Of a stretch of 64,000 bases of DNA, positions 47,095-54,086 are shown piece after piece. Source of the DNA: Deltaproteobacteria bacterium (GTDB taxonomy: Bacteria; Myxococcota; Myxococcia; Myxococcales; Anaeromyxobacteraceae); assembly GCA_016214955.1 (NCBI GenBank), contig JACRMN010000012.1, positions 62,001-126,000 of the forward strand, read 5' to 3'. The notes beneath the pieces are model-generated. The model saw nothing but the letters and a program-made list of their open reading frames with translations, did not search any database and had not been told where the DNA came from. The first letter of the stretch is position 1. Every line of letters starts with the position of its first letter. Position numbers and translations under genes: made by a program.

Positions 47095-47349
47095 TCAGAC
47101 GCCGCGCTTCCAGCCGCGGAAGGCGGCGAGCAGCGCCTCGCGGGCGGCGGGAGCCACCGCCTCCTCCCGCAGCGCTCCGGCCACCCGCAGCGTCTGGCGC
47201 ATCTGCTCCAGGTGGGCCTGGCACCCCCGGCAGGTGGTCACGTGCTCGTCGAAGCGGGCCCGCTCCGGCGCCGGCAGGCGCAGTTCCAGGTAGTCGGTGA
47301 CCAGCTCCACCAGCTCCTGGCAGGTCAGCTCGCCGTGCTTTCCGCTCAT
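47095..47349 (-). CDS. zinc-finger anti-sigma factor
   Basis: An 84-residue ZAS-type anti-sigma factor. LTCQELVELVTDYLELRLP and DEHVTTCRGCQAHLEQ hold the His-x3-Cys-x2-Cys site with an upstream Cys. It has no membrane segment, so it is a soluble cytoplasmic inhibitor. Its ATG at 47349 overlaps the stop of the sigma factor gene (ATGA), giving equal synthesis. It binds and holds the adjacent ECF factor until zinc or redox change releases it; this is family knowledge. Confidence 0.92.
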   Translation of the reverse strand: MSGKHGELTCQELVELVTDYLELRLPAPERARFDEHVTTCRGCQAHLEQMRQTLRVAGALREEAVAPAAREALLAAFRGWKRGV

Positions 47350-47990
47350 GCGCCCACCCCCGCGGAGAGCATATGGGCTTCGAGCGCCCGGCGCACGGCG
47401 ACGCGGGCGCGGTGCAGCAGGACCCGCTGGTTCGCCTCGGAGATCTGCAGGGCCCGACAGGTCTCCTCGGGGTCGAGCCCTTCCACGTCGCGCAGGGTGA
47501 TGACGGCCCGCTGGCCCGGCGGCAGCTTCTCGATGGTGCGGCGCGCCTCCCGGGCCACCTCGGCAGCGGCCAGCCTCGCCTCGGGCCAGGCCGCCGGCGG
47601 CGTGACCCAGTGGCCGGGCCAGTCGGGGTCGGAGGGCGGCCGGAAGCGCTCGGCCTCCACGGAAGGCCCGCCGGCCTCGCCGCCGGCCATGCCGTCGAAG
47701 GAGACCTGGCGCCGGCTGCGCGCCGCCAGCGTCCGGGAGCGGTTGGCGACGATGGAGAGGAGCCAGGATCGCAGCGAGCCGCGACCCTGGAAGGCCGCCG
47801 CGCCCTGCAGGGCGGCGAGCCAGGCCTCCTGGACCACGTCCTCGGCCTCGTCGCGTCCGACGATGGCCCGCGCCAGCCCGACCATGGAGCGCTGGTGCTG
47901 GGTCACCAGCTCCAGGAAGGCGCGCTCGTCGCCGGCTCGTGCCGCCTCGAGGCGAAGCCCCTCCTGCGCGCTGCCCTGCCCGTCGGCCAC
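47346..47990 (-). CDS. ECF sigma factor with cognate anti-sigma
   Basis: A 214-residue sigma-70-family ECF factor. Region 2 covers about residues 18-85 (LVTQHQRSMVGLARAIVGRDEAEDVVQEAWLAAL, SLRSWLLSIVANRSRTLAARSRRQ). A linker of about 55 residues follows, rich in Pro and Gly. Region 4 covers about 145-205 (LPPGQRAVITLRDVEGLDPEETCRALQISEANQRVLLHRARVAV). The anti-sigma gene overlaps its end. The gap of 76 bases to the upstream hydrolase gene probably holds its promoter. Confidence 0.94.
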   Translation of the reverse strand: MADGQGSAQEGLRLEAARAGDERAFLELVTQHQRSMVGLARAIVGRDEAEDVVQEAWLAALQGAAAFQGRGSLRSWLLSIVANRSRTLAARSRRQVSFDGMAGGEAGGPSVEAERFRPPSDPDWPGHWVTPPAAWPEARLAAAEVAREARRTIEKLPPGQRAVITLRDVEGLDPEETCRALQISEANQRVLLHRARVAVRRALEAHMLSAGVGA

Positions 47991-48066
47991 CGCCCTGCTC
48001 CCGCCTACCCCGCGCTCATCCTGCCCCGGGAGCTCCGTGCGCGGCGGGTCCGCTTTGGGGACAGCT

Positions 48067-48870
48067 TCACTTGGGGGGCGCGGTCACCCTGGCGAAGAAC
48101 CCCACCACCGCCTGCAGCGCCTTCTCGGGCTGGTCGCGGTGCGGGGAGTGGCCGCAGGCGTCGAGCAGCAGCGCCTCGGTGGGCCCGCCGGCGCCGCGGA
48201 CGATGCGGTGCACCTGCTCCTCGGTGCCGTACTGGTCGTCCTTCCCCTGCACCACCAGCAAGGGCACGCGGATGCCGGGCAGGAACTCCTCCAGGTTCCA
48301 CTCCCGGAAGCCGGGGTCGAGCCAGGCCCGGTTCCAGCCCCAGAAGGCGCAGTCCACGTTGTCGCCGTGGAGGCGCATCAGCCTCTGCCGCAGGTCGCCG
48401 TCGAGGTAGGCAAGGCGGGCCTCGGCGATGCTCTTCACCGAGAGATCCTCGCAGAGCACGTGGGCGGCGAAGGTGACGGCGCCCTTCACGCGCCCGGCCG
48501 GGTCGGCCCCGCCGGCGTGGACCAGGGCGATGGAGCCGCCGTCGCTGTGGCCCAGCAGCACCACCTCGCGGAGCCCGGCGGCGTCGAGGAGGCGCGGCAG
48601 CACCCGCCGCCCCTCGTCGTGCATGTAGGTGAGCGGCCGCGGGACCTCCACCGGCGAGGAGCGGCCGTAGCCGGCCCGGCTGTAGACCAGGACGCCGGCG
48701 CCGGTGGCCGCCGCCAGCCGGTCGGGGAAGTCCTTCCACAGCGCCACGCAGCCCAGCCCCTCGTGGAGCAGCACCAGCGCCGGCAGGCCGGGGCGGGAAG
48801 GGGCCAGCCAGCGGTACTCGAGGCGCGCGCCGTCGACGGCGAGGTGGCCCTGCGGCTCGAGGGCGCTCAC
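48067..48870 (-). CDS. alpha/beta hydrolase
   Basis: A 267-residue alpha/beta hydrolase starting at GTG 48870, overlapping the stop of the acetyltransferase gene (GTGA). LVLLHEGLGCVALWKDFPDRL opens the fold with an HEG variant of the usual HG. The nucleophile is in LLGHSDGGSIALVHA (GHSDGG). The acid lies in VVQGKDDQYGTEEQ and the His in CGHSPHRDQPEKAL. Similar proteins are annotated as hydrolases without known substrate. The tight coupling suggests shared function with the acetyltransferase, for example handling of an acyl group; this is not proven. Confidence 0.87.
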   Translation of the reverse strand: MSALEPQGHLAVDGARLEYRWLAPSRPGLPALVLLHEGLGCVALWKDFPDRLAAATGAGVLVYSRAGYGRSSPVEVPRPLTYMHDEGRRVLPRLLDAAGLREVVLLGHSDGGSIALVHAGGADPAGRVKGAVTFAAHVLCEDLSVKSIAEARLAYLDGDLRQRLMRLHGDNVDCAFWGWNRAWLDPGFREWNLEEFLPGIRVPLLVVQGKDDQYGTEEQVHRIVRGAGGPTEALLLDACGHSPHRDQPEKALQAVVGFFARVTAPPK

Positions 48871-51563
48871 CGGGCGGCGTCCGGCTGGAGCGGGAGGCGG
48901 ATGCGGACGATGCCGTCCTCGTCCGGACTGTCGACGGTGAAGCCGGCGAAGCGGCGCGCCAGCTCCAGCATCGACTCGTTGTTGGCGATGACGTCGCCGC
49001 AGAGCTCGCGGGTGCCCTTCCTGCGGCAGTAGGCGATGGCCTTGCCGAGGAGCAGGGTGCCCAGGCCGCGGCGCTTCAGGTCGCTCCGCACCACGATGGA
49101 GAACTCGGCGGAGTCGTTGTCGGGGTCGGCCACGGTGCGCACCACCCCCACGGTCTCGTCGGCGCCCCCCTCCCCCTTGCGGACGGCCACGAAGGCCATC
49201 TCGCGGTCGTAGTCCACCTGGGTGAGCCGCGCCAGCTCGGACGGGGGCATGGCCCGCACGTAGTGGAAGAACCGGAAGCGGCTGTCCTCGGGCGAGAGGC
49301 GGGAGAGCAGGTCGGCGTGGGCCGCCTCGTCGTCGGGCCGGATGGGCCGGAGCAGCACGCTCCCGCCGTCGCGCAGCACCACCGTCTCCTCCAGCCCCCG
49401 GGGGTAGGGCTGGATGGCGAGCCGCTCGGCGCCGGCGCCGGCCGCCGGGGCCAGCTTCACGAAGCCCACCACCGCCACCACGCCGTCGGCGTCGGCCAGC
49501 AGCGGGTTCACGTCCAGCTCCACGATCTCGGGGTGGTCGGCGACGAGCTGGGAGATCTTCACCAGGGCCAGCGCCAGGGCCTCCCTGTCGGCGGCGGGCC
49601 GGCGCGGACTGGCGTCGAGCAGCGCCGAGACGCGGGTGCGGCCCACCAGCTTCCGGGCCAGGGGCAGGTTGAGCGGCGGCAGCGCCACCGCCAGGTCGAG
49701 GAGGCTCTCGGTGTCGCGCCCCTCGCCGAAGAGGATCACCGGGCCGAAGAGCGGATCGACGGCGGCGCCCACGAAGAGCGGCCGGGCGTCGGGCCGCTGG
49801 CGCATGCGCTGCACGCTGAAGCCGGTGATCCGGGCCTCGGGCCGCCAGGCCGCCAGCCGCTCCACCATGCGCCGCGCCGAGGCCACCACCGCCGGCGCCG
49901 ACTCCAGCGCCAGCGCCAGGCCGCCCACCTCGGCCTTGCGGCGGACGTCGGGGGAGCGCAGGGTCAGCTCCACCGGGAAGCCCAGCCCCTCGGCCACCCG
50001 CCCGGCCTCCTCCGGCGTCTCGGCCAGGTGCAGCTCGGCCACCGGCACGCCGTAGGCGCCGAGCGCCGCCATGGTCTCGCTGACCCGCAGGTGGTCGCGC
50101 CCCTCGGCCAGCGCCCCGGCGATGGTGGCCCGCACCGCCTCGCGGTCGGGCGTGAACTCCGCCGGGTCGGAGGCCGGCACCTGCAGGAGCGAGGCGTGGC
50201 TCCTGCGCCGCGCCGCCATCAGCCGGAAGGCGCGGGCGGCGTCGTCGGGCGAGTCGAAGCTGGGCACGCCGGCGTCGAGCAGGAGCCGCCGCGCCGCCGG
50301 CACCGTCTCGCCGCCCACGAAGCAGGCGAGCAGGTTGCCGCCGCACTCCTGGGCGGTGCGGATGATGGCGCCGGCCGCCTCGGTGCTGGAGGCCAGGGTG
50401 CTGGGCGTGTGGATGGCCAGCACCGCGTCGAACTCCCTGCTGCGCAGCAGCAGCTCCAGCGCCGCGGCGTAGCGCGCTCCGTTGGCGTCCACCTGGATGT
50501 CCACCGGGTTGCGCCCGTCCCAGCCGGGCCGGAGCACCTCGCGCAGCCGGTTGGCGGTGCGGCTGGAGAGCGCCGGGAGTCGGATGCCGCCCAGGTAGAG
50601 CTCGTCCTCCACCATCACGCCGGCGCCGCCGCCGTTGGAGACCACCGCCAGCCGCTCGCCCTGGAGCGGCCGGGCGCGGGCCAGGGTCTCCACCGCGTCG
50701 AAGAGGGCCCCCACCTCCTCGACCCGCACGATGCCGGCGCGTCGCATGGCGGCCTCGAAGATCTCGTCGGGGGAGACGAGCGAGAGGGTGTCGGCGGCCG
50801 GCCCCAGGCGGTCGCGGGGCGGGACGCGGCCGGCCTTGATGGCCAGCACCGGCTTGTTGCGGGCGGCGCCGCGGGCCGCGGCCAGGAAGTGGCGCCGCTC
50901 CCGCAGGGACTCGACGTACAGCAGGATGGCCTTGGTGTCGGGGTCGCTGCCCAGGTAGTCGAGCGCCTCGCCGAAGCCGACGTCGGCGGCGTCGCCCAGC
51001 GAGATGAAGTGGGAGAAGCCGATGCGGCGCGGCAGCGCCCAGTCGAGCACCAGCGCGCCCACCGCGTCGGACTGGGAGACGAAGCCGATGCTCCCGGGCA
51101 GCGCCTTGGCCCGCGAGAAGCTGGCGTTGAGCCCGATGCCCGGCACCAGGATGCCCAGCGTCCCGCCGCCCAGGAGCCGCATGCGGTGGCGGCGCGCCGC
51201 CAGCAGCGCCTTCTCCTCCAGGGTGTGGCCGCCCTCGTCGCGCACCGCGGAGAGGCCGCGCGCCACCACCAGCGCCGCCTGGGTGCCGCGGCTCCCCAGC
51301 TCGTCGACCAGGTCGGGGATGGTGTGGGGCGGGGTGCAGAGGATGGCCAGGTCGGGCGTCCGCGGCAGGCTCCCCACGTCGGGGTAGGTGAGCACCCCGG
51401 CCACCGCCTCGTGGCGCGGGTTGACGGGCATGATGGGGCCGTCGAAGCCGCCCGAGAGCAGGTTGCGGAGGATGACGTTGCCCACCCTCTGGGGGCGGTT
51501 GTTGGCGCCCACCACCGCCACCGAGCGGGGCCGGAAGAGGCGCTGCAAGTACGCGCTGCTCAT
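48867..51563 (-). CDS. Pat-type protein acetyltransferase (acyl-CoA synthetase NDP-forming-like plus GNAT)
   Basis: An 898-residue protein of the PatZ/Pka type. Domain order is: CoA-binding (about 5-130, SVAVVGANNRPQRVGNVIL), succinyl-CoA-ligase-like (about 140-470, GFVSQSDAVGALVLDWALP, where active enzymes use a phospho-His loop), ATP-grasp-like (about 480-720, GFPVELTLRSPDVRRKAEVG), and GNAT acetyltransferase (about 730-890, LKRRGLGTLLLGKAIAYC with the R-x-x-G-x-G/A pattern). PatZ acetylates acetyl-CoA synthetase and other proteins on lysine; its synthetase-like part is a regulatory acetyl-CoA-binding module. The hydrolase gene is coupled downstream. Divergent from the GNAT-Rrf2 pair. Confidence 0.93.
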   Translation of the reverse strand: MSSAYLQRLFRPRSVAVVGANNRPQRVGNVILRNLLSGGFDGPIMPVNPRHEAVAGVLTYPDVGSLPRTPDLAILCTPPHTIPDLVDELGSRGTQAALVVARGLSAVRDEGGHTLEEKALLAARRHRMRLLGGGTLGILVPGIGLNASFSRAKALPGSIGFVSQSDAVGALVLDWALPRRIGFSHFISLGDAADVGFGEALDYLGSDPDTKAILLYVESLRERRHFLAAARGAARNKPVLAIKAGRVPPRDRLGPAADTLSLVSPDEIFEAAMRRAGIVRVEEVGALFDAVETLARARPLQGERLAVVSNGGGAGVMVEDELYLGGIRLPALSSRTANRLREVLRPGWDGRNPVDIQVDANGARYAAALELLLRSREFDAVLAIHTPSTLASSTEAAGAIIRTAQECGGNLLACFVGGETVPAARRLLLDAGVPSFDSPDDAARAFRLMAARRRSHASLLQVPASDPAEFTPDREAVRATIAGALAEGRDHLRVSETMAALGAYGVPVAELHLAETPEEAGRVAEGLGFPVELTLRSPDVRRKAEVGGLALALESAPAVVASARRMVERLAAWRPEARITGFSVQRMRQRPDARPLFVGAAVDPLFGPVILFGEGRDTESLLDLAVALPPLNLPLARKLVGRTRVSALLDASPRRPAADREALALALVKISQLVADHPEIVELDVNPLLADADGVVAVVGFVKLAPAAGAGAERLAIQPYPRGLEETVVLRDGGSVLLRPIRPDDEAAHADLLSRLSPEDSRFRFFHYVRAMPPSELARLTQVDYDREMAFVAVRKGEGGADETVGVVRTVADPDNDSAEFSIVVRSDLKRRGLGTLLLGKAIAYCRRKGTRELCGDVIANNESMLELARRFAGFTVDSPDEDGIVRIRLPLQPDAAR

Positions 51564-51665
51564 CGGCTCCCCACCCTTCCTCTCCCGGCGCGCGCGCCTC
51601 GCCGACTCGGCCCGGCCTTGATTCTAGGCAAAAAGGAGGTGCGCGTCCCGCTTCCGAGGTGCATA

Positions 51666-52142
51666 ATGGCAATCGTGCACCGGAAGGCCGAAACTGTCCC
51701 GGCGGCCGAGGTCGCGGTCCGGCCGGCCGAGGCAAGCGACCTCGCCACCATCGTGGCGCTGGACACCGAGGCCACCGGGCTCTCCAAGGCCAGCTACTGG
51801 AAGGACCGGTTCGCCTGGTACGCCAGCGGCCACAAGGAGCGCTTCTTCCTCATCGCCGAGCACGGCAAGGAGCCGGTGGGCTTCATCGTCGGCGAGGTGC
51901 GGGCCTGGGAGTTCGGCTCGCCGCCGGCCGGCTGGGTCTTCGCCATCAACGTCAAGGACGACGCCCGGCTCCACGGCCTGGGCACGGTGCTCTTCGACGC
52001 CCTCTGCGCCCGCTTCCGCAAGGCGGGCGCCAAGACGGTCCGCACCATGCTGGCCAAGGATGCCCAGGTGATCATGTCCTTCTTCCGCAGCCAGGGGATG
52101 ATGGCCGGCCCGTTCATCGAGCTGGAGAAGCGGCTCGCATGA
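51666..52142 (+). CDS. GNAT-family N-acetyltransferase
   Basis: A 158-residue GNAT protein. VAVRPAEASDLATIVALDTE is the usual N-terminal strand-helix; GWVFAINVKDDARLHGLGTVLF holds the acetyl-CoA loop (LHGLGT, in place of R/Q-x-x-G-x-G/A). The C-terminal SFFRSQGMMAG resembles the ribosomal-protein acetyltransferase group. GAGGTG at 51656-51661 precedes ATG 51666. Its stop overlaps the Rrf2 start (ATGA). The target could be a protein or small amine. Confidence 0.88.
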   Translation: MAIVHRKAETVPAAEVAVRPAEASDLATIVALDTEATGLSKASYWKDRFAWYASGHKERFFLIAEHGKEPVGFIVGEVRAWEFGSPPAGWVFAINVKDDARLHGLGTVLFDALCARFRKAGAKTVRTMLAKDAQVIMSFFRSQGMMAGPFIELEKRLA

Positions 52143-52603
52143 GGCTGCAGACCGCCACGCGCATCGCCATCTTCGCGGTGCTGGAGCTGGCCGCCGAGCC
52201 CGAGCGCCAGCTCTCCGCCGCCGAGATCGCCTCCCGCTTCGGCATCTCGGTGAACCACCTCGCCAAGGTGCTGCGCACCCTGGGCCGCGCCGGGCTGGTG
52301 GAGGCCCTGCGCGGGGTGGGGGGCGGCTACCGCTTCCGCGGCAACGCCAAGCGGGTCACGCTCCTCGACGTCATCCTCCTCTTCGAGCCGGTGGGTCCCG
52401 CCGCCGACGGCAGCCGCGAGCCGGGCCAGGACACGCCCGACGGGCGCGCGCTGCGCCGGGTGCTGAACGAGATCGACGACATCGCCCGGGCCACGCTCTC
52501 CTCCATCTCCCTCGCCACCATGCTGAAGCTGGTGGGGCAGGAGAAGAGCCAGGAGCCGCTGCGCCGCGCCGCCCGGCGCGCCGCCGTCGACGTGGTGGGG
52601 TAG
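52139..52603 (+). CDS. Rrf2-family transcriptional regulator lacking Fe-S cysteines
   Basis: A 154-residue Rrf2-type winged-helix protein: MRLQTATRIAIFAVLELAAEP, LSAAEIASRFGISVNHLAKVLRTLGRAGLVEALRGVGGGYRF are diagnostic. The three cysteines that bind the iron-sulfur cluster in IscR or NsrR are absent; there is no cysteine in the cluster region. So it must respond to another signal, as CymR does. It overlaps the GNAT gene by four bases. It could regulate the divergent Pat operon and its own pair. Confidence 0.92.
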   Translation: MRLQTATRIAIFAVLELAAEPERQLSAAEIASRFGISVNHLAKVLRTLGRAGLVEALRGVGGGYRFRGNAKRVTLLDVILLFEPVGPAADGSREPGQDTPDGRALRRVLNEIDDIARATLSSISLATMLKLVGQEKSQEPLRRAARRAAVDVVG

Positions 52604-52628
52604 CGGAGCGCCGCTCCCGCCCCGGGCT

Positions 52629-54086
52629 TCAGCCGGTCAGCGCCGCCAGCAGGTCGTCCAGCGACACGCTGGCGACGGCGCTGGCCCGGTCGCTCATGGC
52701 GTAGGGCAGCACCAGCTCCCGGCCGTGGAGCAGGGCGCCGCAGCTGTAGACCACGTTGGGCACGTAGCCTTCCCGGGACGAGCCGTGCGGCGCCAGCAGC
52801 GGCTCTCGGAGGCGGCCCAGCACCCGGGACGGATCGTCCCGATCGAGGAGCGCCGCCCCGATGCAGTACTTCCGCATGGGGCCGACGCCGTGGGTGATCA
52901 CCAGCCAGCCGGCCTCGGTCTCGACGGGCGAGCCGCAGTTGCCGATCTTGACCGCCTCCCAGGTCTCCCTGGGCTGGAGCAGGAGCCGGGGATCGCTCCA
53001 GTCGTGGGGATTGGCCGAGAACATGAGGAAGAGGTTCTCGTCGTCCTGGCGCGAGAGCATCGCGTACCTGCCCGCGATCCGGCGGGGGAAGAGGGCCATG
53101 CCCTTGTTCTGCACCGCCGAGCCGTTGAGGGTGAGCACGCGGAAGTGGAGGAAGTCCCGGGTCTCGATGAGCTGCGGGAGGATGGCGTGCCCGTTGTAGG
53201 CCGTGTAGGTGGCGTAGTAGGTCACGCTGCCGTCGTCGTCGACGAGGCGGACGAAGCGCGCGTCCTCGATGCCGTTGCTCTCGTTGGCCGAGACCGGGAA
53301 GATGATGCGCTCGCTGGTGGCCAGCCCGGGCGAGAAGTGCATCTCGTAGTTGGAGTCCGCCAGCCACTGGATGCCGGTGAGCGTGTTGATGAGCCCCTGG
53401 GTGACGGGCTGCGTTTCCTCCCGGACGCGGAGCACGCTCTGGCGCAGCTCGCTTCGGGTGAAGTCCTCTCCGAGCGCCGCCAGCACCGCCTGGGACGCGC
53501 CGTTCTCGAACCCCATCTCGCGCAGCTTCACGGCGAACATCGACTTCCGGTACCGGGGATTGGGGTCGAGCTCCGGCACGCTGACGTAGCGGGAGACGCC
53601 GTCCAGGTGGATGGCGCCGGCGGGATCGACGAGGCCGGTCCGGAACTCGATGGAGGAGATGTGCCCCTCGCCGGTGGCCCGCAGGCTCATGATGAACCGC
53701 AGCGCGCCCGGGGCCACCCCGCCCTGGTCCGGGTGCGCGACGATGGAGGGGTTGAAGAGCGCGGCCGATTCCAGCGCGTACTCACCCGAGAACAGGGCGC
53801 CGATGAGGAGCTTCCTGGCCTTGGAGAGGGGAGGTCGCCCCGCGAGGTGATGGGCCACCTTCTCGAAGTTGGCCAGCAGGGCCGACTCCGTGTCGAGGTG
53901 GCGCGCGGCGAAGTCCTGGAGCACCCCGGCCAGATCCCTGTCGGTCTCCGCCTCGGTCAGGGCCAGGGCGCGCTCGAGGATGGAGGTGACCCGCTGGACG
54001 ACCGAGGGGATGAAGGGGCGGACGATGACCCTGGCGCTCTCCGGGGCCAGGGTCAGGTCGTGGTGGCGGATGCGGATGGGGCTCAT
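52629..54086 (-). CDS. GH130-family beta-mannoside phosphorylase-like glycosidase
   Basis: A 485-residue protein of the PH1107-related glycosidase (GH130) five-bladed propeller family. The catalytic segment ANESNGIEDARFVRL carries the GIEDxRF variant of the IEDPRI motif with the proton-donor Asp. FNPSIVAHPDQGG and WLVITHGVGPMRKYCIGAALLD are further family motifs. Residues 1-100 are a helical N-terminal extension. GH130 enzymes phosphorolyse or hydrolyse beta-mannosides. The start overlaps the stop of the GT4 protein gene (ATGA). Such GT4-GH130 pairs recur in bacteria; their joint role is not settled. Confidence 0.9.
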   Translation of the reverse strand: MSPIRIRHHDLTLAPESARVIVRPFIPSVVQRVTSILERALALTEAETDRDLAGVLQDFAARHLDTESALLANFEKVAHHLAGRPPLSKARKLLIGALFSGEYALESAALFNPSIVAHPDQGGVAPGALRFIMSLRATGEGHISSIEFRTGLVDPAGAIHLDGVSRYVSVPELDPNPRYRKSMFAVKLREMGFENGASQAVLAALGEDFTRSELRQSVLRVREETQPVTQGLINTLTGIQWLADSNYEMHFSPGLATSERIIFPVSANESNGIEDARFVRLVDDDGSVTYYATYTAYNGHAILPQLIETRDFLHFRVLTLNGSAVQNKGMALFPRRIAGRYAMLSRQDDENLFLMFSANPHDWSDPRLLLQPRETWEAVKIGNCGSPVETEAGWLVITHGVGPMRKYCIGAALLDRDDPSRVLGRLREPLLAPHGSSREGYVPNVVYSCGALLHGRELVLPYAMSDRASAVASVSLDDLLAALTG

